Below are positions 20,775 to 31,735 of a DNA stretch of 64,000 bases, one piece after another. The DNA is from Dromiciops gliroides (lineage: Eukaryota > Chordata > Mammalia > Microbiotheria > Microbiotheriidae). The notes beneath the pieces are model-generated. The model did no database searches. It saw only the letters and a list, made by a program, of their open reading frames with translations, and had not been told where the DNA came from. The stretch is from positions 443,246,822 through 443,310,821 of the forward strand of contig NC_057864.1 in assembly GCF_019393635.1 (NCBI RefSeq), read 5' to 3'. A program made the translations under genes and the position numbers. How positions within the stretch are numbered: the first letter of the stretch is position 1; each line of letters begins with the position of its first letter.

Positions 20775-20815
20775 TCTCTTCCAGAATCCAGTCAAGGTCC
20801 AACACTCTAACCACT
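20620..20815 (-). repeat. Composite SINE with RTE-type tail, plus (CT)n expansion
   Basis: Antisense text caatgacatcacaagag, gaattggatttcagtgaggc, then a CT run at 20702-20779 where intact copies have ctcactctctcctccagag, then tccagaatccagtcaagg. The microsatellite has grown from inside the element. Confidence 0.7.
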
Positions 20816-20907
20816 GTGATAATAACAGTTTGAACTTTGATCTTATGGTATTTATGCATAATCATTATACCACTTTCCCCTACTCCTTCTGTATGGTTAT
20901 GATTTCC

Positions 20908-21063
20908 TTCTTTTTTGGTGGTGGTGGTGGTGGGGCAATGAGGGTTAAGTGACTTGCCCAGGGTCACACAGCTAGTATGGGTCAAGTGTCTGAGACTGGA
21001 TTTGAACTCAGGTCCTCTTGAATCTAGGCCAGTGCTTTATCCACTACGCCACCTAGCTGCTTC
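20908..21063 (-). repeat. Young CORE-SINE with GGT-repeat tail
   Basis: Antisense copy with (GGT)n in place of part of the T run. Flanks share CTGTATGGTTATGA and CTATGTGGTTATGA (near 20888 and 21066). Confidence 0.85.
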
Positions 21064-21080
21064 CTCTATGTGGTTATGAA

Positions 21081-21900
21081 AGCACTTTTTTAAAGCTTAA
21101 AAAATAATGTAAATATACTGTTGTTGTTATTTTATTCTCATTTTATGTTGATACCTGATTTCAAGTTCCTTCTCTCCTTTCCTCCTTCCTCCCCTCCAGC
21201 ACACACTATTTCAGGTAGCCCTGACAGGAAGGAAGTCTTCTTTCTTGGTACATCTCTCCAGCACTAAGTAGAGGGTCTTGTACCAAGTGAACCAACTCTG
21301 CTTTTATTCCTGTTGTTTTGTTAAATACCAGCTGGGGATTTCTTTACAGGTGGCAGCTAGCTGTCTGCTTGGGTCCTGCTGCAAGCATGGTGTCTGTCTC
21401 CCTGGGAGATCTTTTTTCACAGCAGCCCAGCCTAAATGTGCTTTCTCTCTGAGCTGTCCCTTGGCGGTCACCGTCGGCACAGCTGGCGCTTCCATTGGCG
21501 GGACTGGGAGCTGTTTCCCTGCCTGCTGAGTTTGCAATGTATTGATGGTGCTACTGAGAAGCTGTTGATGGAAAATATCTGTGGGCTCCTGGACTTCTTA
21601 GCAAACCATCCCCTGGCTGCCTGGGGAGGCAGGGAAGGTAGGCAAGCTGGGGCCTCAGATTCATGACTGCCCACAGTCTCCATGGTCACAGGCTTCCTGT
21701 GACTCAACTTTCCACAGTTGAAACAGCAGTTGCTGCTGCTGCTTCTGGTGTTCAGTGGTGGGAGGAAGAGAGGGAGGGTCAATACCTACTTGTCCAAGAG
21801 GTGGATGAAGGAAGAGGAAGGAAGAAACAGTTTAGGTCTCTGCTGAAAACAGGAGAGAGATAAAACTATAAGGAAATTCAGAGTTTTTCCAGGGCCCTGT
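21081..21900. other. No gene or named repeat seen
   Basis: Moderately GC-rich sequence with overlapping open frames on both strands at 21278-21863. None carries a recognisable domain, start context or splice structure, so none is called as a gene. Confidence 0.4.
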
Positions 21901-21981
21901 GGAGAGCCTGCTCACTTGCTCTCTCTCTCTCTTTCTCTCTCTCTCCTGTAGTGGTGGGGTGCTTTTATAAGAAATAGAGGA

Positions 21982-22147
21982 CAGGGCCAGCTAGGTGGCA
22001 CAGTGGATAAAGCACTGGCCCTGGATTCAGGAGGACCTGAGTTCAAATCTGCCATCAGACACTTGACACTAACTGTGTGACCCTGGGCAAATCACTTAAC
22101 CCCCATTGCCCCACAAAAAAAAGAAAGAAAGAAAGAAAGAAAAAAGA
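21982..22147 (+). repeat. Young CORE-SINE with (GAAA)n tail
   Basis: Tail of GAAA units at about 22120-22147. Duplication AAGAAATAGAGGA (21969-21981) and AAGAAACAGAGGA (22148-22160), one change. Confidence 0.95.
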
Positions 22148-22160
22148 AAGAAACAGAGGA

Positions 22161-22544
22161 GAGGAAGCAGAGATGGAAATATAGGAAGACCTAGGCTCAT
22201 TTCTAGCCCTCGGCTTCTACTGGTTGTATGACTCTGGGCAAGAAATTTAATTTCTAAGTGCCCCCAAGTGATTCTCTAAGACAACAAATTGCAGAGCCCA
22301 TCCAAATCTGCCTTGGTAGAAAGAAGGAGTTTCTTTACCAGGGAGTTTCCAATACCGAAGAAATCATAAATCTAATCCCAATCCACTCCCCCCAAAGCAA
22401 TAACCAAGAGATGGGAGAGTGTGTGTCAGGATAAATAGCCCCACTTGGAGCTCTGAAAATCTGGGTTCAAATCTTGCCTCTGACACTAAACTATTTGATT
22501 CTAGGCCTTATTCCTGGGCTCAACATGGAAAGGGACCCTCTAGG
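22161..22544. other. Weak MIR-like relics only
   Basis: Stretches such as tatgactctgggcaagaaat and ggttcaaatcttgcctctga suggest two decayed SINE pieces in sense. Nothing else seen. Confidence 0.4.
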
Positions 22545-23110
22545 GAGAGAGCAAGTGTATAAGGTATAAGAAAACTGGAAAGGTAGGAAGGGACCATATT
22601 CTGACAAACTTTAAAACTTGATTTTGGAGGTAATTGGGAGCCACTGGGGTTTATTGAATAGAGGAATGATGTGGTAAGAGCTTCGTTTTCAGAGATCCAC
22701 TTGACAGCTGAATTGAGGATTGATTGGAATGAGGAAGAGAACTGAGTTAGGGAGACCCACCAGCAGACTACTTTTTTTTTTTTTTTACGGGGCAATGGGG
22801 TTAAGTGACTTGCCCAGGGTCACACAGCTAGTAAGTGTCAAGTGTCTGAGGCCGGATTTGAACTCAGGAACTCCTGAATCCAGGGCCGGTGCTCTATCCA
22901 CTGCGCCACCTAGCTGCCCCATCAGCAGACTATTGTAGGAGTCCCAGAAGGAGGTCATGAGGAACTGTGTGTGCGTGGTTCCCATGTCAGAAGAGAGAAG
23001 GCATATTGGAGAGAGGTCATTTAGAAAAGACAGTGCTTGACCACTGATCAGATTTGAGAGGGTAAGAGAGAGAGTATGAAGACTCAAGGTTGACACCTGG
23101 TTGCTAGTCA
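22545..23110 (-). repeat. L2 LINE, split by a SINE
   Basis: Antisense L2 text: gaaaactggaaaggtagg, gagccactggggtttattga, aatgatgtggtaagagc, gaggattgattggaatgag, gggagacccaccagcagact; continues after the SINE with ttgtaggagtcccag. Shares long text with the L2 copy at 54930-56050. Confidence 0.7.
22771..22922 (-). repeat. Young CORE-SINE inside an L2
   Basis: Complete antisense copy. Duplication CAGCAGACTA at 22761-22770 and 22923-22932. Confidence 0.95.
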
Positions 23111-23434
23111 GGGTGTAAGCTTCTCTTTCATAGGGATTGTTTCATTAAATTGTAATTGTATATCTAGTACTTAGTACAGTGCCTGGTATATAGTAAGCAC
23201 TTCATAAATATTGTTTGGGGATGGCCCCATCCTGCAAGATCAAATCAGTTCTGAAACTCCCTTATCTTCAGTAAGCTTTGCATCTGGGGCCCCTCCCTAC
23301 CTCTGCGGAAGGTGGAGAAAGAACAACAGGGAGCTCCTCCCAGATTCTCCATTTAAGAAAGGCTTCCTGGGCAGTCATCTCATCATTTCCCATTAGGCAG
23401 AACTTCAACATCCCCCTCCCACTCCCTCCCCCTT

Positions 23435-23560
23435 ATACTCCTCTCCCCAATTAGATTGTGAGCTCCCTGAGGGTAGGGACTGTCTTTTGCTTTTCTTTGT
23501 ATCCTGGACACTTGGTATATTGCCTGGAATGTAACAAACAAATGTTTATTGACTGATGGA
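23435..23560 (+). repeat. L2 3' end
   Basis: Sense L2 terminus: agattgtgagctccctgagg, gcctggaatgtaacaaacaa, aatgtttattgactgatgga. Confidence 0.75.
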
Positions 23561-23792
23561 TACAAAGACAAAAATGAAACCTCCATTTCCTTCAAGAAGA
23601 TTCCATTGATAAATGACTTTCCCCTTGAATTGAATTGTTGAATTCTTACTCTAAGATCTGTGTTCCAGCTCCTCCCATCCTCTCATTCAGAAAAAAAAAA
23701 ATTACCCCTTCTACCAATTCACATCACAACAGATGGTTTTTTTTCTTCTTCATATTCCCCATATTGTCTTTAAAAGCTCATCAGCAAGACTT

Positions 23793-23796
<4 letters not shown>

Positions 23797-23861
<65 letters not shown>

Positions 23862-23880
23862 ACGAGAGAGAGCGAGAGAG
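23797..23880. repeat. (GA)n microsatellite
   Basis: About 32 uninterrupted GA units followed by an interrupted GA/GCGA stretch. Confidence 0.95.
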
Positions 23881-24174
23881 CACTCCAGTTATCTCCTGTT
23901 CTTGAACGAGAGCTTTAAAATATTTACAGAAGAATAAATAATGTCCTTATCAACACTCATTCATCTCTTATGGTTCTGTTATGCCTCTGTAGCTGTTTTT
24001 TGTGGTTGACTTATCTCTCTAAAAGGTACAGATGAATCACAGAAGGGGCCAAGGGGGGAGGGTTGCCTTATGTCTGACTTGACTTTAGTTAGCTAGCTGA
24101 TAACAACTATCCCTCTCTTTTCTTCCTCTCCCCATTCCCATACCATCTTCCAATCTATCCATGTTCCTAGCCAC

Positions 24175-24475
24175 GAGTCATATCCTTAACATGGTCCTAC
24201 CTTCTGATGCCTCTCCTTAGTCCTTAAAATTTCCTCACTTTTTTTTTTTGTGGGGCAATGAGGGTTAAGTGACTTGCCCAGGGTCACACAGCTAGTAAGT
24301 GTCAAGTGTCTGAGGGTAGATTTGAATTCAGGTCTTCCTGAATCCAGGGCCGGTACTTTGTCTATTGCGCCACCTAGTTACCCCCAAATACAAAATCTTT
24401 AGCTTGGAATTTAAAGCCCTCTACAATCCGGCTACCTCCCATCCACCCTTTTAGACATTTTATAATGCTTTATAA
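24175..24475 (+). repeat. L2 LINE fragment split by a SINE
   Basis: Sense L2 text before (tgcctctccttagtccttaa) and after the SINE (tttaaagccctctacaatcc, ggctacctcccatccaccc). Confidence 0.6.
24238..24385 (-). repeat. Young CORE-SINE
   Basis: Complete antisense copy with a short T run. Flanking duplication not clear. Inserted in an L2 fragment. Confidence 0.9.
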
Positions 24476-24639
24476 GGAAGGAATAAGAGGTAAAGAAAGA
24501 AGTTTCTCTAAGGTCATTTCTATTTCTAAATCCCATGACTGACCCACAGCCCATCACTTTCATGCTTCTATATTTGAAGTTTTTCCAGGTGAATAGGACC
24601 TTTGAGAGCAATCCTACAATCAAAGCTGGATATGAGAAA

Positions 24640-25085
24640 GATCACCATTGAGGTTCCTGGAATGAACTACTGAAGGGAGAGACTGGAGGTGGAGAGACCC
24701 TTTAGATGGTTATTACAATAGCTGTGGTGAGAAGTATTGAAGATCTCATTTAGGGTGGTGCTTCTGGGTGTAGGAAGGAAGAGATATGTTTGTGAGACCT
24801 TAAGAAGGAAAAATTCAACCATTTTGGTTGGTGATTGGAGATGGTAGGGGGTGAGGAAGGGAGGAACTCTCTGAACACTGAAATTTTAAACTTGAGTGAC
24901 TTGGGAGGAAAGTGGTACCATTTACAGGAAGTTAGGAGAAGGGCTTAATTTTGTGGATAAAATAATTAGCTTGGTTTCAGACATAAGTGAAGGCGAAGGG
25001 GTTAGCCTTGGCCTCAAGAAACCTCATTCAAAGAGAAAGAAGGGAAGTAGAAGAGATGTGGCTTTCAGAGGTTCTCATCTTTATC
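24640..25085 (-). repeat. L2 LINE relic
   Basis: Antisense L2 text: gggagagactggaggtgg, ggttattacaatagctgtgg, aacttgagtgacttgggagg, agtggtaccatttacagg. It overlaps an open frame that is not a host gene. Confidence 0.55.
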
Positions 25086-25139
25086 AGAGAATTTATACTG
25101 GAAAGAAGCTATGCTAAGTGCTTTACAAATATATTTTCA

Positions 25140-25303
25140 GGGGCAGCTAGGTGGCGCAGTGAATAGAGCACCGGCCCTGGAGTCAGGAGTACCTGAGTTC
25201 AAATCTGACCTCAGACACTTAACACTTACTAGCTGTGTGACCCTGGGCAAGTCACTTAATCCCAATTGCCTCACTAAAAGAACCAAAACAAAACAAAAAA
25301 AAC
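25140..25303 (+). repeat. Young CORE-SINE
   Basis: Full length with an (AAAAC)n-like tail. Perfect duplication CAAATATATTTTCA at 25126-25139 and 25304-25317. Confidence 0.95.
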
Positions 25304-25379
25304 CAAATATATTTTCATTTGATTTTCACAACAACCCTGGGAGGTTAGTACAGTTATTATCCTCATTTTATAGCTGAGG

Positions 25380-25865
25380 TGTGAGAAAATGGGTAGTTGT
25401 CTTCTCTCAATGGGGATATAACAGTCAATCATACTCCTCCTGACCTGTTTTTAGGACAAAGGTCTTAGATCCCCTCCTCCCCCTTGGGCTAACAAAATCA
25501 CACGGTTCAAGGAGCCCTGGTCTCAATAAGGTCTGCTCCTGAGTTGCGTCCATATAAGGAAGAATAAGGTCTACTCCTGACTTATGCCCATATAAGGAAG
25601 AACTGATTTGGGATGGGAATACTGCCTGATTAGCTAGTTTTTGCACATAGATTGTAACCCTTGAGTAATCAGACCAATGATGAAAAAGGGGAGGGTCCAT
25701 TTGAGTTAGGGACTAGGGTTTAAAACAGGGCCTGTGGGCCTCCTTTCTTTGCACCCACTAGCTGCACACTAGGATGCCTCCTCACGAGAAGGAAATAAAA
25801 GAGCCTTTGTCACATCCTTGCTGAGTTCCTGAGAATTATTGAGAAGAGGATTGTTTTCCCTCACA
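25380..25865 (+). mobile_element. Solo LTR of an endogenous retrovirus (fossil)
   Basis: A 486-bp block starting TGTGAG and ending CTCACA, with duplication TGAGG at 25375-25379 and 25866-25870. U3 carries a tandem pair of 38-bp units (25525-25562, 25563-25600). TTTAAAACA at about 25719 is TATA-like and AATAAA lies at 25794-25799, in the order expected for U3-R-U5. No internal region remains. It is younger than the MIR-like element it splits. Confidence 0.85.
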
Positions 25866-26136
25866 TGAGGAAATTGAGGCAAACAGGTTAAGTGACTTGC
25901 TCAGGGTCACACAGTTAGGTCTTGCTGACTCTAGACCCATCACTTGATTCACTGGGTCATATAACTGCCTTAGAATACAGCTATAGGAAATAAAGGAATG
26001 AAGCATAAACCTTGTACCCCTGAGCTTCTCTCATACACATACCCACATAATCAAAAAGGTAAAAAGTTTTAATACACATAGTTGTGGAAGTTTGAATTTG
26101 ATAGCCTTAATTTTCTCTGTAAGATAGGAAGTGAGG

Positions 26137-26295
26137 TGGGGCAGCTAGATGGCGCAGTGGATAGAGCACTGGCCCTGGAGTCAGGAGTACCTGAGTTCAA
26201 ATCCAGTCTCAGATACTTAATACTTAGCTAGCTGCGTGACCCTGGGCAAGTCATTTAACCCCAATTGCCTCACTAAAAACAAAGACAAAAAAACA
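26137..26295 (+). repeat. Young CORE-SINE
   Basis: Full-length sense copy, GGGGCAGCTAGATGGCGCAG to ccaattgcctcactaaaaac, with an A-rich tail. Duplication not clear. Confidence 0.9.
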
Positions 26296-26439
26296 AGGCA
26301 GGAGTTGGGAGAGGGTTTGGATCACCTTTGTGGAAAACCATAATCACAGAATTGGATCTCCCCTGAGATGAGAGGCTCACTACCTCCCACGATATTGGCT
26401 AGTTATCACTTGTCAAGTGTTTCAAAATCAGAGCACCAT

Positions 26440-26570
26440 AGACTGAGAGCTAGAAGAGACCTTAGAGATCATCTGGGTCAAATCCTCCCTCATTTCACTA
26501 TCAAGGCAAGTGAGACCCAAAGATAGGAACTGATTTACCCATGGATACACAAATTGCAAATGATAGACCT
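26440..26570. repeat. MIR-like relic
   Basis: agagaccttagagatcatct and tttacccatggatacacaaa are typical of an old SINE relic seen in several places in this window. Confidence 0.45.
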
Positions 26571-26849
26571 GGGATACCAGCCAGCCCATATGCCCAGATT
26601 CCAGAGAACTGATTTGCTAGCAGTTAGGATGTTTTCCCTTACATCCAAAGAAAATCTTTCTCTTGTAACTACAGGTGCTTTCAGTGGAAGGGCAGAAAGT
26701 ACTTCTGGGATAGGGACCACCTCATTTCTCATCTTCTGATCTCCCCTGTTACCAAGCACATTGCCCTGCAATCTGTTTTTGTTCCTGACTGGGATTTCAT
26801 TGGTAGGGGAACTTCTGATAGAGGAATTTTGCCCTACCAGGGCAGACAT

Positions 26850-27092
26850 GTGGTGCTGGGCTTGGATTCAGGGAGCCTCGAGTTCCATTTCTGGTCTCAC
26901 CAGCTGTGTGATCCCTGAATGTGTCACTTAATGGCTCTCAGCCTCATTTTGCTCATCTGTAAAGTGGGGACAATGGTAACAGCATCTACTTCACAAGGTT
27001 GTTTATGAGGATCGGATGAGATAACATTCGTAAAGTTCTTTGTGAACCTTAAAGCACTATATAAACACCAGCTGTTCCTATTAGCATGTTTT
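26850..27092 (+). repeat. MIR-like CORE-SINE
   Basis: Nearly complete: head (gtgctgggcttggattcagg), core (gaatgtgtcacttaatgg), catctgtaaagtggggacaa, tail (accttaaagcactatataaa). Confidence 0.8.
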
Positions 27093-28070
27093 TATTTGTG
27101 CCAACCTGAAATAGGATTGCCAGAGTAGCAATAACATCGACCTTTATCTGAGGCCAGGGAACTACAATTCAGGACTGCATGCTGCACCCCAGTGCAAGAG
27201 TGACCTCAAGAGGCAGAAGGAGCAAGATTTAAATACACTTCAACCCAGAGGAGTCCTCTGGAGGGGCTGCAACAGGGAGGGGTTAAGTTATTTTGCAAAA
27301 TAGCCAAGGGCTAGGGAGTGTTACTAGGACTCCAGGTGCAAAGAGTTTCCAGAGAAATTGCAAGACCTGCGAAGGTAGCCCCTTCTGATAATTGCAATCA
27401 GCATGGGTGAGAGAGTTTACCTGGGCCACTGAGAGGTTAAGTGCCTTGTTCCAGTCATCTAGACTGGAACCTGTGTCTTCCTGACTTTGAGCCTGGTTCC
27501 CTAATCCTTGTACCACACAGCCCTGCATGCATCTTTTATGAATTTGATATATATAGCACACATCCCTCAGCAGCCTGTGGTTGTCAGGGACCAGTGCCTG
27601 CCACCTCCTTTCCATTAAATACTTAGGATGCTTGGTACAGTTTTCTGGGGCCCCGTGTCCCCTGATACAGGAAAGCAGTTTTACTGGGGTTCACAGTCTG
27701 CCCCCCCAGAATCCTATAAACTCCAGTTTTTCTTTCCCAGGATGTTTCCTGCCTGAGTTCTGATGTCCTCCTGCCTGACCTGGAACTCTCCGAGCACGAT
27801 TATATCCCTTCTCTTTACAGAACTGAATCCATCCCTGGTGCCTTAACCCCACCTACTGGGGATTTGGAGAATCAACTGAGTAGTTCAGGGCTGAGCGTTA
27901 TATTTGTTTCCCTTCATGCTGAGCCCTTGGGCATACACACCCCAAAGAGGCTAGTGTCCTACATTTAGAGTTGGAAGGGAGATTGGGTGTCTTCCAGGGT
28001 AGTCTCCTCTTACTACAACTCCAGAGCCCGAGTCCCAGAGAGTGGAGGAACGTGTGCAAAGGCAAATAGA
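27093..28070. other. No gene recognised
   Basis: Short open frames only. A decayed antisense SINE core may lie at 27425-27530 (gaggttaagtgccttgttcc). The rest is unassigned. Confidence 0.4.
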
Positions 28071-28074
28071 TAAG

Positions 28075-28122
28075 GTGGTGGGGGGCTGAGGGGGGGGGCC
28101 GGGGCCCGGGGCCGGGGGGCCA
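28075..28122 (+). other. G-run cluster, G-quadruplex candidate
   Basis: Within about 48 bp there are at least five separate runs of four to nine G (ggtggtggggggctgaggg, then ggccggggcccggggccgg). No gene start was found next to it. Confidence 0.7.
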
Positions 28123-28454
28123 TGGGCTGAAGCCAGCTGGAGCCTAATGTCAAAATCATGAGCATTTACTCTTCTGAAATCAGCAAAGGTAACAAATCGG
28201 GGCTCGATTTGCTGTTCTGTTCATTGTCTAGACTTCAGAAAGAGGAAATGAAATCGAAAAGAATGTCCTTGGAGAGGTAGCGGTTAAACATTTACCAGTG
28301 AACCATTAAGGGGTAGAGCAGAGATTCCAACCTAGGTCCTCTGTTTATAAATCTAGTACTTTACTAGTTGTTAGTAAGTCATTTTTCTTTTCTTCCATTC
28401 AGGCTAGATCTGCCTCTTAATTTCAACCACAATTTAAATAGTTCTGGTAGAATA

Positions 28455-28701
28455 GAGTAGCTAGGTGCTACAGTGGATTGATCGATGGGCCTGGAGTTAG
28501 GAAGACCTGAGTTCAAATTTGACCTTAGACACTTACTAGCTGTATGACTCTGGGCAAGTCACTTAACACTATTTCCCTCAGTTTCCTCATCTGTTAAATG
28601 AGCTGGAGAAGAAAATGACAAATCACTCCAGTATCTCTGCCAAGAAAACTCCAAACGGAGTCACCAAGAGTCAGAAGCCACTGAAATGATCAAACAACAA
28701 C
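28455..28701 (+). repeat. CORE-SINE with Bov-B-like tail
   Basis: Complete sense copy ending ggagtcaccaagagtcagaa with a CAA-rich end. Confidence 0.85.
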
Positions 28702-28734
28702 AGAAGAGTTAAATTCTTTAAGGACAGAGTCTGT

Positions 28735-28825
28735 GCCATTTAAAAATTTTTGTATCTCCCCTAGTGCCTAACAAGTTGTCTTGTATATAGTAGGCATTTA
28801 ATAGGTGTTTGAACTGAATTTCTAA
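28735..28825 (+). repeat. L2 3' end
   Basis: ttgtatctcccctagtgcct, tatatagtaggcatttaata: sense L2 terminus. Confidence 0.65.
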
Positions 28826-28992
28826 GTACAGTACCAGTATATGTCACTTAGGAGTCTGGTTAAAGCTGGGAATTTTAAGCTGATTGGTGCATTCAAATTG
28901 AGCTCCTTTGATTCCAGTTCCATTGCTCTCTCTGCCTCTTAAGGTGACTATTTTGCCCATGAAAACACTATTACCACTAATTGGAAGGCCAG

Positions 28993-29245
28993 TTCAGTAG
29001 ATTTCAGTTGTGTCCAATTCTTCATGACCCATTTGGGGTTTTCTTGACAAAGATACTGGAGTGGTTTGCCATTTCATTCTCCAGGTTACTTTACAGATGG
29101 GAAACTGAAGCAAAGAGGGTTAAGTGACTTGCCCAGGGTCACACAGATGGCAAGTGTCAAAAGGTCAGATTTGAACTCAGAAAGATGAGTCTTTCTGACT
29201 CCAGGCCTATCGCTCTATCCATTGAGCCACTGAGTTGTCTCAATG
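28993..29245 (-). repeat. CORE-SINE with Bov-B-like tail
   Basis: Complete antisense copy. Perfect duplication GGAAGGCCAG at 28983-28992 and 29246-29255. Confidence 0.9.
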
Positions 29246-29255
29246 GGAAGGCCAG

Positions 29256-29780
29256 GGTATGTGCTAAGTTGAGCCCCAGGAGTCTTGTCCCAGATTCACT
29301 CCATCTTGAATCCTGTAGGATAACAGAGGTTCATAATCCTGTTTGCCTAGAGCCCTGTCTGAATGTATAGCTGAGGGTTCAAGAGAAGGACCTGGGAAGT
29401 GGAAAAGGAGGGAGGGCAGAGATGCAGCTCTCCCTGTAGGTCATTCTGTGTTGATGGCACTACCACCTGTGGTTGTTCTCAGCTTCTCTCATACCTTTGC
29501 AGGTGAGGGATCCTCTCGTTTCTTGAAGTGCCTCAGTCTGTGAAAAAACAGCCAAGAATGCTCAGTCCCCTAGCTGCTCCCCGTTGTTTGCCCTTACACA
29601 CACAGAGAAACACTCCTATGGAAAAGTCAAAATAGAGTTTAATCCCAAAGGGGATCATCCCCACCCAAGGTGAAAAATGCAAATCTGTTGCAATACAGTC
29701 TCTGGAGCTTTTGCCCGCAAATTCTGTCCTCTTTCTGCTTGCGCGTCTTTGAAGTGCTTGTTGGTCTATGGGGCTAACCT
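29256..29780. other. No gene or named repeat seen
   Basis: Unique-looking sequence with short open frames only. Confidence 0.4.
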
Positions 29781-29798
29781 GCACCTTTTGTCCTTTTT

Positions 29799-29962
29799 TT
29801 GGTTTTGTTTTGTTTTTGTTTTTTTGTGGGGCAATGGGGGTTAAGTGACTTGCCCGGGGTCACACAGCTAGTAAGTGTCAAGTGTCTGAGGCCGGATTTG
29901 AACTCAGGTACTCCTGACTCCAGGGCAGGTGCTTTATCCACTGTGCCACCTAGCTGCCCCCC
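29799..29962 (-). repeat. Young CORE-SINE
   Basis: Complete antisense copy with a TTTTG-rich tail. Duplication CCTTTTGTCCTTTTT starts at 29783 and 29963. Confidence 0.95.
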
Positions 29963-29979
29963 CCTTTTGTCCTTTTTGA

Positions 29980-31190
29980 TGGTGGTGGTGAGGTGGTTTA
30001 GGAGCAGAGAGGGCAGGAGCAGGCCTGTCTTTGTGGCCCAATCCCTTGGCATAAGAGGGGTTTGCCCAGCATGGTCTCCTATCAGGAAGCCATTTCCTCT
30101 GGGTTCTTCTGCCTGTTTCACGGGGAGCACAGAACTTCAGGGCCTGTGGCTTTGGTGCCCCCTTTCACTGATAATCCTGTTTTTCTCCTTCCCCTGTTGT
30201 CAGGTTCCCAAGCACCCCTACCAAGACAGTCTCACTGAGGTCTGTTTTCTGGCAGCAAAGATTGTTTGCTAATCACTCTTAATTTTTCAATGGCTCATAG
30301 GTCCTTGGACCAACATCTTCAGTTCCCTCATATCTTGGCTCTTCCTCCCTGCAGGGCCTAGCGGGGCTGCTGCATCTGCTCTTGCCTCAGTTCCAGAGGC
30401 TGATCCTCCTCTTTCCTCCAGGGTCCCTGTCACTCAGGCAAGAGCAATAGCCCAGTCACAGGCAATCTGTGTTGGAGGATTAGTCAGAGCAGGAGGTCTT
30501 ACTTAGCCTTTTTTTGGAGCATCTCTTCAGACACCAGGATTAACCCTGCCAACTCCGATGGCAAATTGAATCTGTCCATAACCATAAAAAATGTTTTTTC
30601 CTCTTTAGAGATGTCCTGGGGATAAGGTACTTAAATATATGAGAACTAGAGTCAGGCCATCAATTCATCTTCCAATTCTTGCCCAGTGTGAGTGTCTGTA
30701 CTGAATAATGTAGAGGGCTGGCCTGGGTTCAGAGTCCTACCTTTGATACACGCTGGATTTTGACTCTAGGCCAGTCACCGAACCACTCAGTGCATGGAAA
30801 AACAAACAAACAAACGAACAAACAAATTCTTTGCACCTGATAATGCAGAATGAAGGAAAAACACATTTCCTCACTGGTTAAGTTAAAAAAATATGTTTCC
30901 TTCTGCACCTGGAATCCCTCATGTGCTGCGCATGTCAGACTGCCTGCTATGCACTCGACTTCCGGGGTGAGAGCTGAAAAGGCAAGGAGAGAACGGAAGT
31001 GGGGCTTTTTCCTGCTCTGCTGGTCTCCTGACGGCGCTGCACAGACGGTCTCCCTCTCTCTCCAAAGGTGGCCTTCGGTTTTGGTGAGTTTTTTATAAGG
31101 AATATAGACTAAGCTTAGACTTAAGACGATTTGTATTGTGTTTCTACTTTCCTATCCTTCTAATCAACATCACCTTGCATTCCTATTCGG
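29980..31190. other. No gene recognised
   Basis: Mixed-composition sequence with no family-matching open frame. (AAAC)n-like run at 30799-30826. The stretch 30850-31130 is richer in CG than its surroundings and could be an old LTR, but ends and duplications were not found. Confidence 0.35.
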
Positions 31191-31194
31191 CAGG

Positions 31195-31300
31195 CCCTGT
31201 GCTAGGTGCTGAGAATTCAATAACAACTAGTCCAGAAGCTCACATCCTGCCTGGAAACAACATATACACATATAAGTAAATATAAAATATGAGGACATTT
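31195..31300 (-). repeat. L2 3' end
   Basis: Antisense L2 start: ccctgtgctaggtgctgaga, agaagctcacatcctgcctg. Confidence 0.5.
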
Positions 31301-31324
31301 TTGAAGGAGAGTAACTACCTTGCT

Positions 31325-31560
31325 CTGGCAGCTAGGTGGCACAGTGGATAGAACAGAGGGCCTGTTAGGAAGACCAGTTCAAATCCATCCTCAAGACACA
31401 ACAAGCTGTGTCATCGTGGGCAAATTACGCCACCTCTGCCTGAGTTTCTTTAACAGTAAAATGGGTATGATGGTAACAGTACCTACCATCCAGGGTTGTT
31501 GTGAAGAGCAAATGAGATAATTCTGGTAAAGTCTTTAGCACAGTACCTAGCAGATAGGAA
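31325..31560 (+). repeat. MIR-like CORE-SINE feeding a microsatellite
   Basis: Head (ggcagctaggtggcacag), core (gtgggcaaattacgccacc), middle (acagtaaaatgggtatgatg) and tail (gcacagtacctagcagatag) that runs straight into the TTCC array. Confidence 0.8.
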
Positions 31561-31735
31561 GTCCCTTCCTCCATTCCTTCCTTCCTTCCTTCCTTCCTTC
31601 CTTCCTTCCTTCCTTCCTTCCTTCCTTCCTTCCTTCCTTCCTTCCTTCCTTCCTTCCTTCCTTCCTTCCTTCCTTCCTTCCTTCCTTCCTTCCTTCCTTC
31701 CTTCCTTCCTTCCTTCCTTCCTTCCTTCCTTGTCT
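31561..31735. repeat. (CTTC)n microsatellite
   Basis: About 175 bp of CTTC units, almost pure, followed by a looser pyrimidine tract to about 31830. Confidence 0.95.

Larger units (their letters stand above)
25100..25975 (-). repeat. MIR-like CORE-SINE split by a SINE and an LTR
   Basis: Pieces at 25110-25139, 25318-25379 and 25871-25975 read as one antisense element: gctaagtgctttacaaatat, cctcattttatagctgagg, aaattgaggcaaacaggtta. Confidence 0.8.

Noticed and set aside
21278-21863. Cluster of overlapping open frames on both strands
   Set aside because: No homology signal, no conserved motif, and frames overlap on both strands as expected by chance in GC-moderate DNA.
31561-31735. Regular repeats that might suggest a CRISPR-like array
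   Set aside because: Simple (CTTC)n without spacers in a vertebrate genome. No CRISPR feature anywhere in the window.
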